A DNA stretch of 64,000 nt from Campylobacter sp. MIT 21-1684. Lineage in GTDB: Bacteria; Campylobacterota; Campylobacteria; Campylobacterales; Campylobacteraceae. Below the pieces are notes generated by a model. The model did not search any database, was not told the DNA's origin, and saw only the letters and a program-made list of their open reading frames with translations. The position numbers and the translations under genes are program-made. This document shows, one piece after another, positions 7,531 through 16,174 of the stretch (position 1 is its first letter; each line of letters starts with the position of its first letter). Location of the stretch: the NCBI RefSeq assembly GCF_026241315.1, contig NZ_JAPHNA010000004.1, positions 1 through 64,000 on the forward strand, written 5' to 3'.

Positions 7531-8448
7531 ATGAAAGATTTTGTGTTAGAAGCTATTAAAACTCTTCCGCCGCTACCAAAAAGTGTGGTTGAATTTAATA
7601 GGTATTTTGAAATGCACGGTACCTATATGCCGAGCAATACAATGAAAAAAATTGTTCAAGAAAATGAACACGATAAGAAAATTGTCCTTGAAATGGCTAA
7701 TTCTTCTTTATATAATTTTCAAGATAATATTGATTTAGATAGAATTTTTTCTCTTTTAGGATCAATTAGTGTGAAAAATATTCTAGTTGCAGATTTTATT
7801 AGCAATAATTTTAAATTTGATATTTTTCCTCGTGATAGCAAAGGAAATAAAAGCCAAAGTTCTTTTAAATGTATTTGTGATTTATCACCTTATGGTTTAG
7901 ATGGAGAAAGTTTTTTACAAGAATGTTCAAAAGAATTGCATTTTCTTTCGTCTTGGTTGCTTGAAGAAGATAAAAGAAATCATATTTTTTTACCCTGTCT
8001 AATGTTGCTTAGATTAGGGTTGATAATGTTCTCTCAAATTCTTATTTTTAATAATTTACATAAAGAATTTTATGAAGAATTAATAAAGAGAAATTTTTCA
8101 GATATATTAGAAGTGGAAAAGAAATTTTTGGACATAGATCATATTGAATTTTTAGAATTTCTACTCAAATATTGGCATTCTCAACCTGTAATTATACAAA
8201 GTGTTCATTATCTAAAAACTCCACATCTTGCTCCTCAAGATATGAAAAAAAATGCTTATATGTTTCATTTTATAGAAAAAATATTTACTCCGCATAACAA
8301 AGTTAATGAAACAGATGTAGATGAAAGTATAAAACTTATGGCAAAACTCAAAGAACAAGATATTCATTTTAAAATTGATATTTTTATTGCAAAGATCACA
8401 AAAGAATACCCTTATTTGCCAAAGTTTAATACCCCCCCCCATTTTTGA
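7531..8448 (+). CDS. HDOD-domain signalling protein
   Basis: A 305-residue cytoplasmic protein with an N-terminal HDOD domain (about 5-200), a degenerate HD-type output domain common in bacterial signalling and motility control. Visible signs are TLPPLPKSVVEF at the start, the helix EMANSSLYNF and DRIFSLLGSISVKNILVADF, which match the family pattern. No catalytic HD metal pair is evident, as is usual. C. jejuni has a similar motility-related HDOD protein (Cj0248, from memory). The last codons run through nine cytosines and end TPPHF-stop; slippage there would swap the C terminus (see the repeat entry). It is convergent with lepB, with a hairpin between them. Confidence 0.85.
   Translation: MKDFVLEAIKTLPPLPKSVVEFNRYFEMHGTYMPSNTMKKIVQENEHDKKIVLEMANSSLYNFQDNIDLDRIFSLLGSISVKNILVADFISNNFKFDIFPRDSKGNKSQSSFKCICDLSPYGLDGESFLQECSKELHFLSSWLLEEDKRNHIFLPCLMLLRLGLIMFSQILIFNNLHKEFYEELIKRNFSDILEVEKKFLDIDHIEFLEFLLKYWHSQPVIIQSVHYLKTPHLAPQDMKKNAYMFHFIEKIFTPHNKVNETDVDESIKLMAKLKEQDIHFKIDIFIAKITKEYPYLPKFNTPPHF
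8432..8440 (+). repeat. C9 homopolymer at the 3' end of the HDOD gene
   Basis: Nine consecutive cytosines inside the final codons, the only G or C run of this length in the window. Campylobacter uses G/C tracts of about eight or more as slippery phase-variation switches. With nine, the protein ends after HF (stop at 8446-8448). With eight, translation continues for about 20 more codons across the terminator hairpin to TAA at 8498-8500. With ten, it ends after PFLI (stop at 8451-8453). Confidence 0.85.
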
Positions 8449-8455
8449 TTTGAAC

Positions 8456-8483
8456 TTGAAAAGGTTTTCATCAACCTTTTCAA
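8456..8483. terminator. hairpin between convergent HDOD gene and lepB
   Basis: A perfect 11-bp inverted repeat, TTGAAAAGGTT (8456-8466) and AACCTTTTCAA (8473-8483), with a 6-base loop, lies between two convergent stops. Neither flank has a strong U-tract, so it may be a weak or RNA-stabilising terminator for both genes. Confidence 0.65.
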
Positions 8484-8491
8484 ACAAAAAA

Positions 8492-9337
8492 TCAGCTTAA
8501 TGTATCCTCATCACTGTATTCGTGTATATATCTTTCATCACTTTCTAAAGTATCCACAAAACGTCCTATTCTTTCCCAACGGACATTTATATTTGAATCT
8601 ACAGAAAAATAAACAAACCAAGGCGAACCTACAATTAAACTATAAGGTACAGAGCCCCAAAAACGGCTATCATAAGAATAATCCCGATTATCTCCAACCA
8701 TAAAATATTCATCTTCTGGAACTTCAAAAATATAAGCATTGCCACCGCTAAATCCTATATTACCAAGTTCTTTAAAAAAAATAGGTGACATAGCAAAGTC
8801 ATTTTTGCTTAAATAAAATAGAATATTGCTTTCTATATCTCGTTTTTCATCATAATGAATACCTTTTTGCTTAAAAGGTTCCCTTACATAGAGCTCACCT
8901 CCAAGTTGCACCAAGTCATTTTTATAATGCTCTTGCATAAAATCATCGCCTTCATTCATTCTTACATATAAAGTTTTATTTGCATAAACTACCTTATCAT
9001 TTCCAACAGCAACGCAACGTTTAACATAATGTTCTTTTGTATTAAGCGGATTTCTAAAAACAACTATATCTCCTCTTTGAGGACCTTGTGCCTTTATAAG
9101 GTGTCCATTGTTATTAAAATCCGGCAAAACAGGCAATTCAACGATAGGAATATGTGGTATAGGAATACCATAACTAAATTTCTTTACAAACAAAAAATCA
9201 CCAACAAGTAAAGTGTTTTTCATAGAACCTGTAGGGATAGTAAAAGCTTGCATAAAAAAGAAGATGATTAAAAAAACGAAAAGAAGAGAACCTGTCCAAG
9301 ACTGAGAAAAACGATATATTCTTTTAAGAAAACTCAT
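8492..9337 (-). CDS. lepB: LepB, signal peptidase I
   Basis: Signal peptidase I removes Sec and Tat signal peptides from exported proteins at the outer face of the inner membrane. The 281 residues begin with one membrane anchor (about 17-34). The nucleophile is S38 in GSMKNTLLVGDFLFV, and the general-base lysine lies in HYVKRCVAVG near residue 113. The C-terminal box GDNRDYSYDSRFWG is typical. The central region (about 125-215) is longer than in Gram-positive enzymes, as expected for the proteobacterial form. It lies 13 bases downstream of folD on the same strand, in the same order as in C. jejuni. Confidence 0.96.
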   Translation of the reverse strand: MSFLKRIYRFSQSWTGSLLFVFLIIFFFMQAFTIPTGSMKNTLLVGDFLFVKKFSYGIPIPHIPIVELPVLPDFNNNGHLIKAQGPQRGDIVVFRNPLNTKEHYVKRCVAVGNDKVVYANKTLYVRMNEGDDFMQEHYKNDLVQLGGELYVREPFKQKGIHYDEKRDIESNILFYLSKNDFAMSPIFFKELGNIGFSGGNAYIFEVPEDEYFMVGDNRDYSYDSRFWGSVPYSLIVGSPWFVYFSVDSNINVRWERIGRFVDTLESDERYIHEYSDEDTLS

Positions 9338-9350
9338 ACTACTTCACTCT

Positions 9351-10202
9351 CTAAAAAGATAAAACTCTATTTTTGGCTGATTTTAGAGTATTTTCTAAAA
9401 GCACTGCAATAGTCATAGGACCTACACCACCGGGAACAGGAGTAATGAAACTTGCTTTTTTTGAGACTTCTTCAAAATCTACATCTCCAACAATTTTATC
9501 ATCAATCCTATTAATACCAACATCTACAACAATTACACCTTCTTTCACCATATCAGCTTTGAGCAATTTTGCACAACCAGTCGCAACGATAATAATATCA
9601 GCTTTTTGAGTATAGAGTTGTAAATCTTTTGTTCTGTTATGGCACACACTCACACTTGCACCAGCATTTAAAAGCAAAGTTGCCATAGGACGACCTACTA
9701 TGTTTGAAGCACCTATAACAACAGCATTTAAACCTTCTAAATGGATATTATAAGCTTTTAAAAGTTTCATTACTCCTAGTGGGGTACAAGGCAAAAAACC
9801 GCTTTCAAGTCCTAAATTTAAATATCCTACATTAATAGGATGAAAACCATCAACATCTTTAGAGCTGTTGATACTTTCAAGTATGAGATTTTTATTAATG
9901 TGTGCCGGTAAAGGGAGTTGCACTAAAATCCCTTGAACTGTATCATCGTAGTTTAAAGTATTAATAAGAGCTAAGAGTTCTTTTTGCGTTGTGTTTTCAT
10001 CAAGTTTATATACTAAAGACTTTATATTACACTCTTCACAGGCTTTTGCTTTTGCATTAACATAAAAATTGCTCGCACTATCATTACCCACCAAAATGAC
10101 TGCGAGGCAGGTTTGAATGCCTTGTGTTTTTAATTGCTTATTTTTTTCTTTTATTGTATTTTTTATTTTTGCACTAAGATTTTTGCCATCAAGTAAGGTC
10201 AT
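9351..10202 (-). CDS. folD: FolD, methylenetetrahydrofolate dehydrogenase/cyclohydrolase
   Basis: This bifunctional enzyme interconverts 5,10-methylene-, methenyl- and 10-formyl-tetrahydrofolate with NADP. The 283 residues include YVNAKAKACEE with the catalytic Tyr and Lys region, QLPLPAHINKN, the nucleotide-binding VIGASNIVGRPMATLL, and the C-terminal PGGVGPMTIAVLLENTL. It is first in the folD-lepB pair, and is divergent from the cytochrome c-hemL operon. It links with purU (4578-5396), which consumes the 10-formyl product. Confidence is high. Confidence 0.97.
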   Translation of the reverse strand: MTLLDGKNLSAKIKNTIKEKNKQLKTQGIQTCLAVILVGNDSASNFYVNAKAKACEECNIKSLVYKLDENTTQKELLALINTLNYDDTVQGILVQLPLPAHINKNLILESINSSKDVDGFHPINVGYLNLGLESGFLPCTPLGVMKLLKAYNIHLEGLNAVVIGASNIVGRPMATLLLNAGASVSVCHNRTKDLQLYTQKADIIIVATGCAKLLKADMVKEGVIVVDVGINRIDDKIVGDVDFEEVSKKASFITPVPGGVGPMTIAVLLENTLKSAKNRVLSF

Positions 10203-10249
10203 TCGTTTCCTTATAAGAATTTATCGCTTTTTTAAAGTAAAAAGTGTAT

Positions 10250-10255
10250 GATAAT
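10250..10255 (+). promoter_or_regulatory. candidate -10 for the cytochrome c-hemL operon
   Basis: GATAAT, within TGTATGATAAT, sits 25 bases before the chosen ATG at 10280, giving a short leader. It matches the Campylobacter -10 pattern moderately well. Confidence 0.4.
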
Positions 10256-10279
10256 GAAACTTTATTAACAAGGCAAAAA

Positions 10280-10627
10280 ATGAAATTGAGCTTCCTTATG
10301 CTGTTCTTTTTTATTCAACTTTTTGGAGCTGATTTTATCACCTTTAAAGAATATTCTAAAATGCTTTATGAAAATCCAAGAGGTATTAGTTGCAAAAAAT
10401 GCCACGGAAATGACGGTGGTGAACAAATCTTAGGATATTATACAAAACAAGGAGTTAAAACGCCTTATATTATTCCAAGCATACAAAATGTAGGTTTTGA
10501 AAGATTTAAAAATTCTTTACTTCAATATAAGGATTCTAAAACTATTATGCCTAATTACTCATTAACAGACAATGAGATTTTAGCTTTATATAATTATATT
10601 CAACAATTTAATAAGGGGAAAAAATGA
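10280..10627 (+). CDS. periplasmic single-haem c-type cytochrome
   Basis: A 115-residue secreted protein. The signal peptide MKLSFLMLFFFIQLFGAD directs it to the periplasm, and one CKKCH haem attachment motif follows at about residue 38 of the mature region. A methionine in TIMPNYSLTD probably supplies the second haem ligand, as in small class I cytochromes c. I chose the ATG at 10280, because an upstream GTG frame (10244) would place 12 residues before a clean signal peptide and overlaps the promoter. Its stop overlaps the hemL start by 4 bases, so haem synthesis and this cytochrome are co-expressed. Electron partners are unknown. Confidence 0.85.
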   Translation: MKLSFLMLFFFIQLFGADFITFKEYSKMLYENPRGISCKKCHGNDGGEQILGYYTKQGVKTPYIIPSIQNVGFERFKNSLLQYKDSKTIMPNYSLTDNEILALYNYIQQFNKGKK

Positions 10628-11901
10628 CCAATGAAAAAGCTTTTAAACAAGCCATTAACTTCATAGCAGGAGGTGTAAATTCTCCAGTAAGAGCTTTTGC
10701 AAATGTTTCAGGAAAACCAAAATTTATGGATTATGGCAAAGGTTCCTTCCTTGTGGATATAGAAGGAAAAAAGTATATAGATTATGTGCAAAGCTGGGGA
10801 CCTTTGCTTTTTGGACACTGCGATAAAGATATACAAAAAGCTTGCTATAATGCTTTAAAAAAAGGAGCAAGCTTTGGAGCACCAACTCTACTTGAAACAA
10901 AACTTGCAGAACTTATTTTAAAAGATTTTCCGCATCTTGACAAAATTCGTTTTGTAAGTAGTGGCACAGAAGCAACTATGAGTGCTATTCGCTTAGCCAG
11001 AGGATTTACTAGAAGAGAAAAAATTGTAAAATTTGAAGGATGTTATCATGGACACTCTGATTCTTTACTTGTAAGTGCTGGGAGTGGGGCTACGACTTTT
11101 AATACCCCAAGCTCATTAGGAGTCTTACAAGAGACAGCAAAACAAACTCTCATTGCAACATATAATGATTTTGAAAGCGTTGAAAACTTATTTCAAAAAT
11201 ACAAGGAAGAAATAGCTTGCGTTATTATCGAACCTATTGCTGGAAATATGGGGCTTATACCTGCAAAACAGGATTTTTTAACAAAACTTGCAAAACTCTG
11301 CAAAAAACACGGTACTCTTTTAATATTTGATGAAGTAATGAGTGGATTTCGAGCTTCGTACTTAGGATCTTTTGGGATAAATCATATAAAAGCTGATATA
11401 GTTACTTTTGGTAAAGTTATAGGGGGAGGATTGCCCGCTGCAGCCTTTGCAGCAAAAGCTAAAATTATGGATATGTTAAGTCCTTTAGGCGAAGTGTATC
11501 AGGCTGGAACTCTTAGTGGCAATCCTCTTGCTATGGCAGCTGGAATTGTAAGCATTAGCAAGGCAAAAAAAACAAAAAATTTATATAAAAAACTTGCAGA
11601 ACTTGCAAAAAAACTTACTCAAGAACTCTACACTTTAGCTTTTGAAAAAGGTATCCCTTTTCAAAGTTGTTTTGTTGGTTCTATGTTTGGATATTTTTTC
11701 ACAGAAAAACCAGTATGCAATTATCAAGATGCTCTCAAATCAGATCTTAAACTTTTTTCTTGTTTTCATCAAAATATGTTGCAAAATGGAATCTATCTTG
11801 CACCTTCTCAATTTGAAACAGGCTTTATCTGTGCTACAATGAATGAAAAAATAATAGACAAAACTCTCCAAGCAGCATACGAAAGCTTCAAACAATTATA
11901 A
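10624..11901 (+). CDS. hemL: HemL, glutamate-1-semialdehyde 2,1-aminomutase
   Basis: HemL converts glutamate-1-semialdehyde to 5-aminolevulinate, the last step of the C5 route to haem precursors. The 425-residue class III aminotransferase shows the N-terminal GGVNSPVRAF signature, SGTEATMSAIRLAR for phosphate binding, IIEPIAGNMG, and the PLP lysine in TFGKVIGGGLPAAAF near residue 263. AGTLSGNPLAMAAG is the conserved C-terminal loop. It is coupled to the preceding cytochrome c gene by an ATGA overlap and followed 9 bases later by an AtpZ-like gene. High confidence. Confidence 0.97.
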   Translation: MTNEKAFKQAINFIAGGVNSPVRAFANVSGKPKFMDYGKGSFLVDIEGKKYIDYVQSWGPLLFGHCDKDIQKACYNALKKGASFGAPTLLETKLAELILKDFPHLDKIRFVSSGTEATMSAIRLARGFTRREKIVKFEGCYHGHSDSLLVSAGSGATTFNTPSSLGVLQETAKQTLIATYNDFESVENLFQKYKEEIACVIIEPIAGNMGLIPAKQDFLTKLAKLCKKHGTLLIFDEVMSGFRASYLGSFGINHIKADIVTFGKVIGGGLPAAAFAAKAKIMDMLSPLGEVYQAGTLSGNPLAMAAGIVSISKAKKTKNLYKKLAELAKKLTQELYTLAFEKGIPFQSCFVGSMFGYFFTEKPVCNYQDALKSDLKLFSCFHQNMLQNGIYLAPSQFETGFICATMNEKIIDKTLQAAYESFKQL

Positions 11902-11910
11902 GGAATAAAA

Positions 11911-12201
11911 GTGGATAAAAACAATGCACCCTCAAGCAAGAAACACAATTTCATCCGTAAAAGCCTTGAAGCTGCTGAAAGCCTAAGTCTAGGTATTTCA
12001 ATCGTTGTAGCTGTTCTTCTTGGGATAGGAATTGGACTTTTATTAAAAAAATTTACTCCCTACCCTAGTCTTTTTTGGCTTGGAGTATTTTGGGGAGTGG
12101 CTGGGGCTATACTTAATATTTACAAAGCCTATAAAGCACAAGTAAAAAGCTATGAGCAGTATAACCAGTATGAAGATGATAAGAAAAACAATGGAACATA
12201 A
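11911..12201 (+). CDS. AtpZ/AtpI-family small membrane protein
   Basis: A 96-residue protein with a charged N terminus, two membrane helices (about 26-47 and 54-73) and a charged tail rich in Lys, Tyr and Asn. The GIGIGLLLKKF and PSLFWLGVFWGVAGAILNIYKAYK segments resemble AtpZ/AtpI (F0F1-ATPase accessory) proteins. It starts at GTG with AAGGAAT upstream. There are no ATP synthase genes nearby, so the link to the ATPase is by family only. Confidence 0.75.
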   Translation: MDKNNAPSSKKHNFIRKSLEAAESLSLGISIVVAVLLGIGIGLLLKKFTPYPSLFWLGVFWGVAGAILNIYKAYKAQVKSYEQYNQYEDDKKNNGT

Positions 12202-12685
12202 AAGCTGTTTTTTTATTATTCTTTGTTGCATACAAATATTTTTTACCCTTTTATGGTTTTTCACCGACTTAACTTTAGCTGTTTTTTTAAGCTATGAAAC
12301 AGCTTTTTTCAATGTATTGCTTATAGTATTTTGTTCATATTTGCATTATAAAAAAAATGTGCTTCTTCAAGCAAAACGGTATAATATAACGCAAGCACCT
12401 CTAATGATTTTTGTAAAAAAATATCAATTTTTTCCAAAAATTGTTTATTTCCGAAAAATAAATGACGATTTAACTCTAAGTTTAAGTGAAAAATGGCGTC
12501 ATTTTTCTTTCTTTTTTGCTTTTTTTAAATTGTGTGCTTACGGACTTTTAGCTGTTTCTTTTTTATTTTTGCAACACAGGGGTTTGTTAAATGTTTTTGG
12601 ATATTTGTGCGGAATTTCGAGTCTGCTTGTTTGTATTTTTATTTTTCTATTATATGTGAAATATGAGTCCAAGAAGAATCATTAG
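12191..12685 (+). CDS. hypothetical integral membrane protein
   Basis: A 164-residue protein with about four hydrophobic segments: residues 7-26, 32-52, and two between 108 and 155. A basic loop lies between them. I chose the ATG at 12191, which overlaps the end of the AtpZ-like gene by 11 bases; a start at 12152 would add 13 residues. The end overlaps the following MFS gene by 23 bases. No family is recognised. In C. jejuni a membrane protein of unknown function occupies the same place (from memory). Confidence 0.7.
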   Translation: MEHKSCFFIILCCIQIFFTLLWFFTDLTLAVFLSYETAFFNVLLIVFCSYLHYKKNVLLQAKRYNITQAPLMIFVKKYQFFPKIVYFRKINDDLTLSLSEKWRHFSFFFAFFKLCAYGLLAVSFLFLQHRGLLNVFGYLCGISSLLVCIFIFLLYVKYESKKNH

Positions 12686-13844
12686 GTCGATGACCTCTTT
12701 ATTTCTTAGTATGTCTTTTTTGTTCATAGGAAATGCTCTTATAGTAAGTTCTACCGGTGTGATACTCAAAGAAAATACACAGAGTTCCTTAGATGTAGGT
12801 ATAGTAAGCTCGTGCTTTTTTATAGGAGCACTTGTTGGTACCATAAGCGCACATAGGATAATCTCTCGCATAGGACACATACGTTCTTTTGGACTTTTTG
12901 GGGCAGTGTTTGGAATTTCAACTATGCTTCATATTTTAAATGAAAATCTTCTTTTTTGGGCTTTGTTAAGATTTTTTATAGGTATTTGTTATTATGGACT
13001 TTTAATGATTATAGAATCGTGGCTTAATGATAAGGCAAAAAATGCTGTACGTTCAAGAGTTCTAAGTTTTTATGAGATAGTTTTTTACCTTTCTTTTGGA
13101 GTAGGATTACTCATTATAGCACTTGATTTAAATAAGCAAAACCTCTTTATACTCAGCGCAAGTTTAATTTTACTTTCTTCTTTGCCTTTAAATCTCATTA
13201 AAATCAAAGAACCAAAACTTCCAAGCCTAAGTACTATTTCTATTCCTAAAGTCTTTAATCTTGCGCCTTTAGCTATAATTACAAGTTTTGTAGCAGGAAT
13301 GCTGATGAATGGTTTCTTTTCTATGGCTTCTTTATTTATACTATTGCAGGATTTTAACTCAAAAGAAGTGTCATATTTTATGTTTTGTACTATGGTTGGG
13401 GGCTTTTTAGCTCAAACGATCATAGGTATAGTTTCTGATACATTAGGTCGCAAATTTGCTATTATTTGTTGTTGTATTATAGGATTTATCACAATGCTTT
13501 GTTTTATCTTTTTAAATCCAAGTCTCTATTTTCAATATATATTGGCTTTTTTTCTTGGAATTGGAATTTTATGTTTATATGCTTTAGCATTAGCACGGGC
13601 TAATGATATGCTAGAAGAGAAAAATGAAGCTGTAGAAGTTGGTCGCGGCATACTTTTTTGTTATTCTTTGGGTTCCTTTATTGCACCTTTAATTTTGGCT
13701 GTTTTAATGCATTATTTTGGAGCAAAAGGTTTTACCTGGTTTTATCTTTTGACTTTAGGATTTTTAATCCTTTTTGCTCTTAACAAACCAAATATTTTAA
13801 ACAAAAAGTTTAAAAAAAGAGCTATGGTAATGCTAGATGATTAA
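12663..13844 (+). CDS. MFS transporter (YcaD-like)
   Basis: A 393-residue major facilitator with about 12 membrane helices. The loop after helix 2 carries RIISRIGHIRSFG, and the segment GIVSDTLGRKFAIICC after the mid-loop is the corresponding motif A of the second half. The sequence resembles YcaD-type multidrug or metabolite exporters; the substrate cannot be read from sequence. The start overlaps the previous gene by 23 bases. A later ATG at 12690 would remove nine residues and avoid the overlap. The stop overlaps the FliK-like gene by 8 bases. Confidence 0.85.
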   Translation: MSPRRIIRSMTSLFLSMSFLFIGNALIVSSTGVILKENTQSSLDVGIVSSCFFIGALVGTISAHRIISRIGHIRSFGLFGAVFGISTMLHILNENLLFWALLRFFIGICYYGLLMIIESWLNDKAKNAVRSRVLSFYEIVFYLSFGVGLLIIALDLNKQNLFILSASLILLSSLPLNLIKIKEPKLPSLSTISIPKVFNLAPLAIITSFVAGMLMNGFFSMASLFILLQDFNSKEVSYFMFCTMVGGFLAQTIIGIVSDTLGRKFAIICCCIIGFITMLCFIFLNPSLYFQYILAFFLGIGILCLYALALARANDMLEEKNEAVEVGRGILFCYSLGSFIAPLILAVLMHYFGAKGFTWFYLLTLGFLILFALNKPNILNKKFKKRAMVMLDD

Positions 13845-15885
13845 TACTCAACTTACAAGTCAAATTGCCTCCACACGAAAAGAAATTCAAAATGAAGTCA
13901 ATACTTCAAAAGATAAAAATAAGCCCACCTCAAAGGAAACGCTTGCCACAGCTTTAAAACAAAATTTAGGACTTGCAAAAGAAAACTTAGCAAAAGATAT
14001 TGTAGAAAATTTCACTCAAAACAAATCAGAAGAAAAATTGAAAGAACTTGTAAGCAAACTACTTGAGCAGATACATTCTGGAAAAAATTTCAATTCACCC
14101 GTACTTCAACAAGGCAAAGATGTTAATTTTGCTCCAAATTTTACAAATGAACTGAAAATTCTTAGCACAGAGCTTGCAAAAAATGATATTTTTAGTCAAA
14201 TTTTAGAACGGCTAAATCAAATCATAAAACCTGTAAGCCAAATGCAAACTGAAAGATTTGCCCCTTTATTAAAAAATTCAGGTATGTTTTTTGAAACAAA
14301 ACTTAAAGAGGCTCTTAATCAAGAAATACTTCCAAAAAGTTTTTATTCACTCATAAGCACAATCAAATCTTTAAGCAATGAAAAAATATCAAATGAAATT
14401 TCCCAACTCGCTTTTGCAAATTTAAGTCCTAAAGAAAGTCTTAATAAGCTTAATGATATTGTTAAAAACAATAAAAATGAAAACAAACACATTCTTGATC
14501 AAAGTTCTTTGAAAAGCCTCTTAAAATTTGCTTCAAAAATAGAGAATTTTAAAAACTACATTCATAAAAATCCAAGTCAAGCCCAAGAAAAGATTGCAAC
14601 TATTGCAAACACAATTTCAAAAGAAATAAACGCTTTAAAAAATGAAGTCTTAAAAACACTTAATAGACCGCAAAATCTAATCATCGAAAATACAAAGATT
14701 CTCAATCAAAGCATAAATGCTTTAGAAAAACTTGAAAATACTATAAAAAACATCTTACAAAAACAACCTTCTTTTCAAAAACCTCCCACTATGAAATCTG
14801 AAGAAAAACCACAAAAACACATTGCAACTCAAGCATCAACAGAAAAAACTCATACTAATGAAAAAATATCTGATACAGATACTCAAACTTATAAAAATGA
14901 AATACATCAAGAAGATGATAAACAGCAAAAAAAATCTCTCCAAGAAATGCAAAAAGATAGTACAAACACAAAAGAACAAATAAAAGAAAACAAAAAAGAT
15001 TCTCCTAAAGAAGTGAACAACAAAATAAATGAAAGCAAAAATGAACACACAATAGAAAAAACACATACTCAAACTGCCAAAAATTCCGCAGTTTCAAATC
15101 CTACTGCAAATCAATTTACCCAAAAAGAACAAGAAATTCCAAAAGAAAATATTCCAAAAAATTTTGCTTTTAGCGATGGGGATTTAGATTTTAACGAAGC
15201 ACAAATTTTAAGCAAAGATTTAAGCACACTTGCTAAAAAACTCAATCAAAGCCTCAAAGAACTCGAACCAGAAACACAAAATGCAAAACTCAATCTTGAA
15301 GAATTAAAACACCTTAACCGTAAACTTGAACTCTCGTTTAAAGACATTAATCAAATCAAACTAAAAACTGAAAATGACATCCACGCGGAACTTCAAAATG
15401 ATATTAAATCTACTCTTTTACAAATTTCAAATATCGCAAAAAATGAAGGTAATGAAGCTGTATATAATCAAGCCAACAGACTTCTTGCACAAATTGAACT
15501 CAATCAACTTCTTTCACTTGCTAATGATTCAGTAAATACCTATCTGCCATTTTTTTGGGATGATTTAAATGATTCAAAAATAATTTTTAAACGAGGGAAA
15601 AAAGATAAATTTTTTACTCAAATCAAGCTTCAATTTGCAAAACTTGGAGAGCTTGAAATCCTCCTTTCTCTTAACAATGAAAAATACATCGATATAAACA
15701 TAATGGCTGAAAATAAAGATTTTAGAAAGAATATTTATGAAAATGCCCATAAACTTAAAAGAGCTATGAATAAAGTTGGTTTATTGAGCAGCAATTTTTT
15801 TGTTGGAGATATTATACGAAATAAATTTGAGAAAAGAAATTTAAGGAACTACGATCTTGAAATGGGAATGGATAAAAAGGTATGA
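13837..15885 (+). CDS. FliK-like flagellar hook-length control domain protein
   Basis: A 682-residue protein. About 1-320 is helical and Lys/Asn/Leu-rich. Residues about 320-450 are low-complexity Lys/Gln/Glu/Thr sequence, a disordered linker. The C-terminal 130 residues (LPFFWDDLNDSKIIFKRG, then FTQIKLQFAKLGELEILLSL) resemble the globular FliK C-terminal domain that signals export switching through FlhB. It overlaps the next gene, an FlhB C-terminal paralogue (FlhX), by 4 bases, which strongly suggests both act on the flagellar export gate. Campylobacter usually has another, dedicated FliK elsewhere, so this may be a paralogue. Assignment is by pattern and context. Confidence 0.65.
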   Translation: MINTQLTSQIASTRKEIQNEVNTSKDKNKPTSKETLATALKQNLGLAKENLAKDIVENFTQNKSEEKLKELVSKLLEQIHSGKNFNSPVLQQGKDVNFAPNFTNELKILSTELAKNDIFSQILERLNQIIKPVSQMQTERFAPLLKNSGMFFETKLKEALNQEILPKSFYSLISTIKSLSNEKISNEISQLAFANLSPKESLNKLNDIVKNNKNENKHILDQSSLKSLLKFASKIENFKNYIHKNPSQAQEKIATIANTISKEINALKNEVLKTLNRPQNLIIENTKILNQSINALEKLENTIKNILQKQPSFQKPPTMKSEEKPQKHIATQASTEKTHTNEKISDTDTQTYKNEIHQEDDKQQKKSLQEMQKDSTNTKEQIKENKKDSPKEVNNKINESKNEHTIEKTHTQTAKNSAVSNPTANQFTQKEQEIPKENIPKNFAFSDGDLDFNEAQILSKDLSTLAKKLNQSLKELEPETQNAKLNLEELKHLNRKLELSFKDINQIKLKTENDIHAELQNDIKSTLLQISNIAKNEGNEAVYNQANRLLAQIELNQLLSLANDSVNTYLPFFWDDLNDSKIIFKRGKKDKFFTQIKLQFAKLGELEILLSLNNEKYIDINIMAENKDFRKNIYENAHKLKRAMNKVGLLSSNFFVGDIIRNKFEKRNLRNYDLEMGMDKKV

Positions 15886-16160
15886 AAAAACTCAAAAAAT
15901 CAATTAAAAAGGCAGTTGCTTTAGGCTATCAAAAAGAAAAGAATTCAGCTCCCAAAGTTTTGGCAAATGCTAAAGGAGAAAATGCTGCTAAGATTATTTC
16001 TTTGGCTAAAGAACACGGAGTACCGATTAAAGAAGATGAAGATTTAATAGAAATACTTAGCAAGCTTGATCTTGGAGATGAAATTCCGCCAAATATGTAT
16101 AAAGCAGTGGCTGAAATCTTTGCTTTTATTTATCAAATGGCAAATAAAACAGCCAAATAA
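15882..16160 (+). CDS. FlhX-type protein, FlhB C-terminal domain paralogue
   Basis: A 92-residue soluble protein equal to the cytoplasmic C-terminal part of FlhB/YscU: KAVALGYQKEKNSAPKVLA followed by AAKIISLAKEHGVPIKED and LDLGDEIPPNMYKAVAEIFAF. The NPTH autocleavage loop and all membrane helices are absent; APKVLA marks the strand just after the cleavage site. In Helicobacter pylori the equivalent FlhX can stand in for the cleaved FlhB fragment. Translational coupling with the FliK-like gene supports a role in substrate specificity switching. Confidence 0.85.
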   Translation: MKKLKKSIKKAVALGYQKEKNSAPKVLANAKGENAAKIISLAKEHGVPIKEDEDLIEILSKLDLGDEIPPNMYKAVAEIFAFIYQMANKTAK

Positions 16161-16174
16161 GAAATTAAATTATA

